Shown piece after piece: positions 59,703-64,000 of a stretch of DNA of 64,000 bases. The stretch lies in contig OX246746.1 of assembly GCA_945910005.1 (NCBI GenBank), forward strand, positions 23,859,681-23,923,680. The letters run 5' to 3'. The position numbers and the translations under genes were made by a program. Within the stretch, counting starts at the first letter, position 1. The number at the start of each line of letters is the position of its first letter. Source of the DNA: Isoperla grammatica (taxonomy: Eukaryota > Arthropoda > Insecta > Plecoptera > Perlodidae). The notes under the pieces were generated by a model. It made no database searches. It was not told the DNA's origin and worked only from the letters and a program-made list of their open reading frames with translations.

Positions 59703-60320
59703 CTGAAATCAGAAAAATTTAAAACATAATTAGAAATTTTCTCCTGTTCCTCTACTGAATACTGAGTTGGCAGGAACACTAATGTCTTTGTTCTCTAGAA
59801 TTCTGCCGTACTATAAACGTCTGCTTACTAGTTGGAGTGTCAATTAGGATATATAGAACTAAAACAATATAAATACCATTACTATAATCTGATTATGACT
59901 TCACTAAAGACTTGTTTGCAAAATATGGGTTGGGATGTCTTTTGATGTCGTGCTTTTAATAGTCTTGATTAAAATTTGTAACTTCATTAAATAAATAAAT
60001 TTGTATTTATTGTCTATTACTATTTGTATTTATTGTCAATTTCAAGAACTATTGTTGAGTGGGAGACATTATACCGTTTATAATGTGCTAATGCTTTGTT
60101 GCTATGACCGGACGGCTCCTAAGTCACTGTTTACGTACAAACCAGTTTCCTATAGATCGAATAAAGTACATTTCTAAAGCCCGAACCGGGAATCGAACTC
60201 TGTACGCATTGGGAGCAGGAATAAGCCCAGTATAATAAGATCAACGAGCCATAGCCCTACAAACACGTTATAGTGGGGCATGCATTGAAACACATTATCG
60301 TTGCGAATGAGAAGTTGTGT

Positions 60321-60325
<5 letters not shown>
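59703..60325. other. Upstream intron of M13 gene; no exon found
   Basis: The missing 5' exon must end with one base of a codon completed by AG. I could not find a convincing candidate here. Confidence 0.4.
60175..60262 (-). repeat. tRNA-like SINE head, minus strand
   Basis: The reverse complement has TGGCTCGTTGA and, 45 bp on, AGTTCGATTCCC, A- and B-box-like. The acceptor stem is not paired. Confidence 0.5.
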
Positions 60326-60384
<59 letters not shown>

Positions 60385-60679
60385 TATTATTATTATTATT
60401 GTTATTGTTATTGTTGCTGTTATTGTTATTGTTATTGATTATTGTTATTGTTATTGCTATGGTATTGTTGTTGTTATTGTTATGTTATTGTTATTGTTAT
60501 TCTTATTGTTATTAATTGTTATTAATTATTATTATTATTATTGATATGGTCATTAATTATTGTTATTGTTATTGTTATTAATTATTATTATTATTGATAT
60601 TGTCATTAATTATTGATATTATTATTGTTATTGTTATTGTTATTGTTATTGTTATTGTTGTTATTGTTATTATTATTAC

Positions 60680-60754
<75 letters not shown>

Positions 60755-60770
60755 CATTATTATTATTTTT
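60326..60770 (+). repeat. (TTA)n/(TTG)n microsatellite block
   Basis: About 445 bp of TTA and TTG triplets in two pure tracts with a mixed centre. Confidence 0.97.
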
Positions 60771-60774
60771 ACGG

Positions 60775-61740
60775 TAGGGCCTACGTGTATTATTATGTAT
60801 TATAATGTTTATTGACACAACGTTACTATTGGTATTAGTGATAGTACTTGTAGGAGACAGCACAGCATACAGTATACTTGAACGTCGTGTATGTGTCACA
60901 GTGTCACTTTAGGAGTAATCCCATCTCAAATGAGTCATGCTATGCATGTTATGTTGAATTGCAGGGGTACAATCAACAAGGTTATTAGGCCTATATCAAA
61001 CGACACTCACTCTCCTGCAGGCTTTGGAAAGATTGCTTCCCGTTATCATTTATTCTTGATAATACGTAGATACAAATTGTAAAGGCTATTAAATTAAATT
61101 TGTAGATACGGTACTATTTGGCACTTATCCACTATTTTTGTACACATCAGTTAATACTTTGTATTTGCCTATTTTCTTATAACGTCCACTTTACTCCATT
61201 CTACGAATTAAATATAGTGACTGATGGTATATACAATCGCGCACGTTTTGCAGATAAAGCGAAAGCTAGAAGTTACTACTTCGGTCTGTTTCTATCTCTC
61301 TTTCACTGTAAATATCCCATAACTGAAATCTAGAAAAAATATAGTATTTTTTAGTCCTACATGACGATACCTATACATGCAGTTTGTTTACGACATTTTT
61401 GCAAAAACTTCCTCCCCACAAAAATCCCCGTGCTTTATTTTAGCTGTGCTACTTTTCTATTATTGTGGTGTACAAGCAAAGTTGATTATGTCATTGTGAA
61501 CATCAGCATCGTATTCAGTTGACCTAATTATTAAATGGTTGTGGCATTGAGTGATGAATATTACTATAGTGATGATAATATACGGTGACATGTCTTGTTG
61601 TTGGGAAAAGAGTGTACGGGTACGTACTTAGACTACAAGCATAACAAGTGAAGAAAATATTTATTTGTGTCATCCACTTGTTTAGTTCTGGTCGTCCTAG
61701 TTGTATGTAATGTGATATAGGCTTATGTCACAGTTGTTGA
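60775..61740. other. No gene seen
   Basis: AT-rich sequence without recognised content. Confidence 0.4.
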
Positions 61741-61854
61741 TGATGATGAGTCAAGGATATACCCAATACGCGACGGAGTAGGCCACAATAATATCGTCAC
61801 ATAATGCCGATCGATATCGTTCGTTTCTCGAGTTAGTTTATTCCGATTACTTTG

Positions 61855-61890
61855 CAGAAGGTTCAGAGTTCGATTCCCTGCTCGGGTAGA
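61855..61890 (+). repeat. B-box-like tRNA relic
   Basis: AGTTCGATTCCCTGC follows a degenerate upstream region. Likely a SINE fragment. Confidence 0.35.
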
Positions 61891-62029
61891 TCTTTTTAAA
61901 TCTGGGATTGACGCATCTATGGATATGCATATGGATATGCAGGGATACAAGGTTATTAGGCCTATATCGAAGTACACTATATTATCATATAATATGTATG
62001 AAACATATATATATATATATGTATAAAGT

Positions 62030-62125
62030 AATAGGTTGGAGTTTTTGTCCACGTAACTTGCTCTCTAGAGACTGGGCCAGCAACTAGGCTAGAGAGCAAG
62101 AAAACTCGAAAACCTATTACAACAT
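62030..62125. repeat. Imperfect hairpin
   Basis: taataggtt-gagttttt and cttgctctctag (62052-62070) are inverted as ctagagagcaag and aaaactcgaaaacctatta. Possibly the terminus of a retroelement or foldback element. Confidence 0.6.
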
Positions 62126-62285
62126 CTTCTTCAGTTCGCGAAAACCTACAGAATAACATATATATAGACATATCGAAAATCTAACAACACGTTAGTAAAT
62201 AATGTTGACTTCGATTTTAGAGCAGTCATATATAGTTTAGAATCTTTTTGAAAAGATATGTTATAGACTTATAGGCAAACCAAGA

Positions 62286-62424
62286 CTACCTTACATATGC
62301 TTTCGTCACAGGCGAGGTATTCGTAGCCAATCAGCGATCGGTATTTGCGCGCGATTGTCTCGGGCGGTTCGGTGGTTGGCTACGAATGCCTCGCCTGTGA
62401 CGAAAGCATGTGTAAGGTTGTGTT
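62286..62424. mobile_element. Palindromic MITE, copy 2
   Basis: Arms of about 40 bp: atgctttcgtcacaggcgag, g-attcgtagccaa and their complements, loop with tttgcgcgcg. Same family as 58365-58500. Confidence 0.85.
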
Positions 62425-62559
62425 GGGTTGTCTATACCTTATTTTATATTACGCACGCATCCAGGAGGCCAGGTAGGTGACATTGACGTTTTCCGTAATA
62501 TCTTGAGAAAGCACCAGTAGCCTACATCGAAAAAAGAGTACATGCTATCATGTGATTTC

Positions 62560-62640
62560 GTAAACGCTAAAGAAAGTCGTCAGTCGTACTGACGAGGGGA
62601 CCCAGAGCGGTCTCGAAACGCGTAAACATGGTTTTAGGTG
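62560..62640 (+). ncRNA. Hammerhead-like core (weak)
   Basis: CTGACGAG, then a pairable GGGACC/GGTCTC stem, then GAAAC, as in the CUGANGA-stem II-GAAA core. It is preceded by the hairpin CGTCAGT-CGT-ACTGACG. I could not find a matching stem III and cleavage site, so this may be a relic or chance. Confidence 0.2.
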
Positions 62641-62716
62641 AGTGTGACCGACGTGGCGTAATAACCCGATTTATTTTTAATTTTACTAACATTAATTTGG
62701 GCCACGAAAGTCTCCG

Positions 62717-62720
<4 letters not shown>

Positions 62721-62774
<54 letters not shown>
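62721..62774. repeat. (AT)n microsatellite
   Basis: About 54 bp of alternating AT. Confidence 0.98.
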
Positions 62775-62779
<5 letters not shown>

Positions 62780-63830
62780 TTACGTTATTACATTATTAGT
62801 TGTTTATTTTATAAGTTGTTTAACGATATATAACGATCAGTCAATTGTTAACGATAAATTGATAACAAACAAACAACCATATAGTTTAAGTTAAAGGTCT
62901 ATAGCTTCTTTCAATCCAGGTCAATAGGTGAACAAAGAAAATCTAGAATGGGAAGCACTGTTTTCTCTCCGCCCTTGTTACTACTACAATCAGCACGACA
63001 CGGCCCAATTAGGCCTAGTCCATGCAAGCTCATGACCTTGCTGGCCATTATTGCATCTTTCTAGGTCGTAGCTTCACTCCTATTAGGCTATGTCATCCCG
63101 CACTGCCGTTCACTGACGAAAGTTACGGGCAAATGAACGGGTTGACTATTTTCAACTTACCCTCTACGATATTGTGTTACTTAATCAGATAAAATCATGC
63201 TGCTTCCTCATCTACATAAAAACATTCAATTTTGTAAGATGTTGTTTCACGATATATTATGATCAATTGATAACGATATATTGATTATAATCAAACAACC
63301 ATATTCGCTAGTTTAAGTTATAGGCCTAGCTTTTCTTTGATTGGCATATTTATTATATCATCAAGGCATTTACAATACAGCATAATGCCGATGTACCAGA
63401 AGTGAATACGTAGTAGTGGGCAGAATGACCTTAGAGCAGAGATGAGATGACAAATGACTATGAATTCGATTGCCAAATGCGTATAATAAGTATATGCCTA
63501 CGTATTGTAACGTGGTGTCTACAGCCAAATGCGCATATTACACACATTTTTTACACTGGGTAAAGAGTAACAAAAATACCTAAAAATTACAAACATTTAA
63601 AATCTAAGTATATGGGGAAATGAAACTATATTCAACTTATTATTATTCATTGAACAATGCGAAATAAATTACAAATGTTGTACCTGAAATGTTTTTTAAT
63701 TTCAAACATATCAAGACGAAATTATTTTTTTTCAGTATGATCTTGGAAAAAATAATTCCTGTACCTGTAAACAATACACACGCTTGAAGTCTGCTGGTAT
63801 GAAAGACGCGTTTGTAGAGGTGTCCATGAA
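62780..63830. other. No gene seen
   Basis: AT-rich, with AGGCCTA words. No exon for the M13 5' end could be identified. Confidence 0.4.
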
Positions 63831-64000
63831 CAATATAGGCAATTAGCATATACGGTGTTGTGGTGGTATCAAACAACAATACAGGCGATTAGCACATACG
63901 GTGTTGTGGTGGTATCAAACAACAATACAGCCAATTAGCAGTGTTGTGGTGGTATCAAGCAACAATACAGGCAATTAGCACATACGGTGTTGTGGTGGTA
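63831..64000 (+). repeat. 46-bp minisatellite, runs off the window
   Basis: Units beginning caataca-gcaattagcaca and ending tgttgtggtggtatcaaaca repeat at 63831, 63877, 63923 (a shortened 40-bp unit) and 63963 onward. Confidence 0.95.

Noticed and set aside
60273..60899. Poly-Leu, poly-Ile and poly-Asn open frames
   Set aside because: Produced by the TTA/TTG triplet block.
62629..62640. A short first exon ATGGTTTTAG|gtgagt on the plus strand
   Set aside because: Good start and donor context, but only ten bases, no partner exon seen, and it lies beside a possible retroelement relic.
63831..64000. CRISPR-like array
   Set aside because: Units are contiguous with no unique spacers; it is a minisatellite in eukaryotic DNA.

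Overview
This is a window of eukaryotic, animal-type nuclear DNA. It is AT-rich and full of introns, SINEs, non-LTR retrotransposon scraps, MITEs and microsatellites, and its genes are split into exons with standard GT-AG signals. There are many copies of the short palindromic word AGGCCTA. From memory, and untested, this and the gene types resemble a marine invertebrate, perhaps an echinoderm or other non-vertebrate deuterostome. Two protein genes are well supported, in convergent orientation.

Layout. Positions 1-25,510 contain no gene I can support: unique-looking AT-rich DNA with tRNA-like SINE heads, a 5S-type SINE tail, hAT-like and TTAA-flanked MITEs, a perfect 42-bp hairpin, poly-G tracts and small reverse-transcriptase remnants. 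Positions 25,511-34,254 (+) hold a complete three-exon peroxiredoxin-5 gene (PRDX5) with a mitochondrial-type leader. Its 8-kb second intron collects retrotransposon fragments. Positions 34,255-36,964 are the intergenic gap between the two gene 3' ends. Positions 36,965-59,702 (-) hold 16 exons of a type II membrane zinc metallopeptidase of family M13 (neprilysin/endothelin-converting-enzyme type). The first exon(s) were not found; they lie above 59,702 or outside the window. Positions 59,703-64,000 are microsatellites and MITEs, ending in a minisatellite that runs off the edge.

The M13 gene is the main find. All 16 exons join in phase, giving 1,391 codons, about twice the usual family size. 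The catalytic domain (about 670 residues) looks intact, with HELTH, GENIAD, NAYY and the C-terminal CSVW. Between the membrane anchor and that domain is a stalk of about 650 residues: a Gln/Glu/Asp/His-rich part, a basic exon with an RPKR furin-like motif, a 314-residue exon carrying about 27 N-glycosylation sequons in degenerate repeats, and two strongly acidic exons. One intron is GC-AG. Another, 147 nt with a CA repeat, is open in frame, so its retention would insert a His-Thr run beside the membrane anchor.

A second highlight lies in the 5.2-kb intron at 48,958-54,120. A palindromic TTAA-flanked MITE is interrupted by three head-to-tail copies of a Helentron/Helitron-like non-autonomous element. 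A second, uninterrupted copy of the same MITE at 31,687-32,059 shows the empty site.
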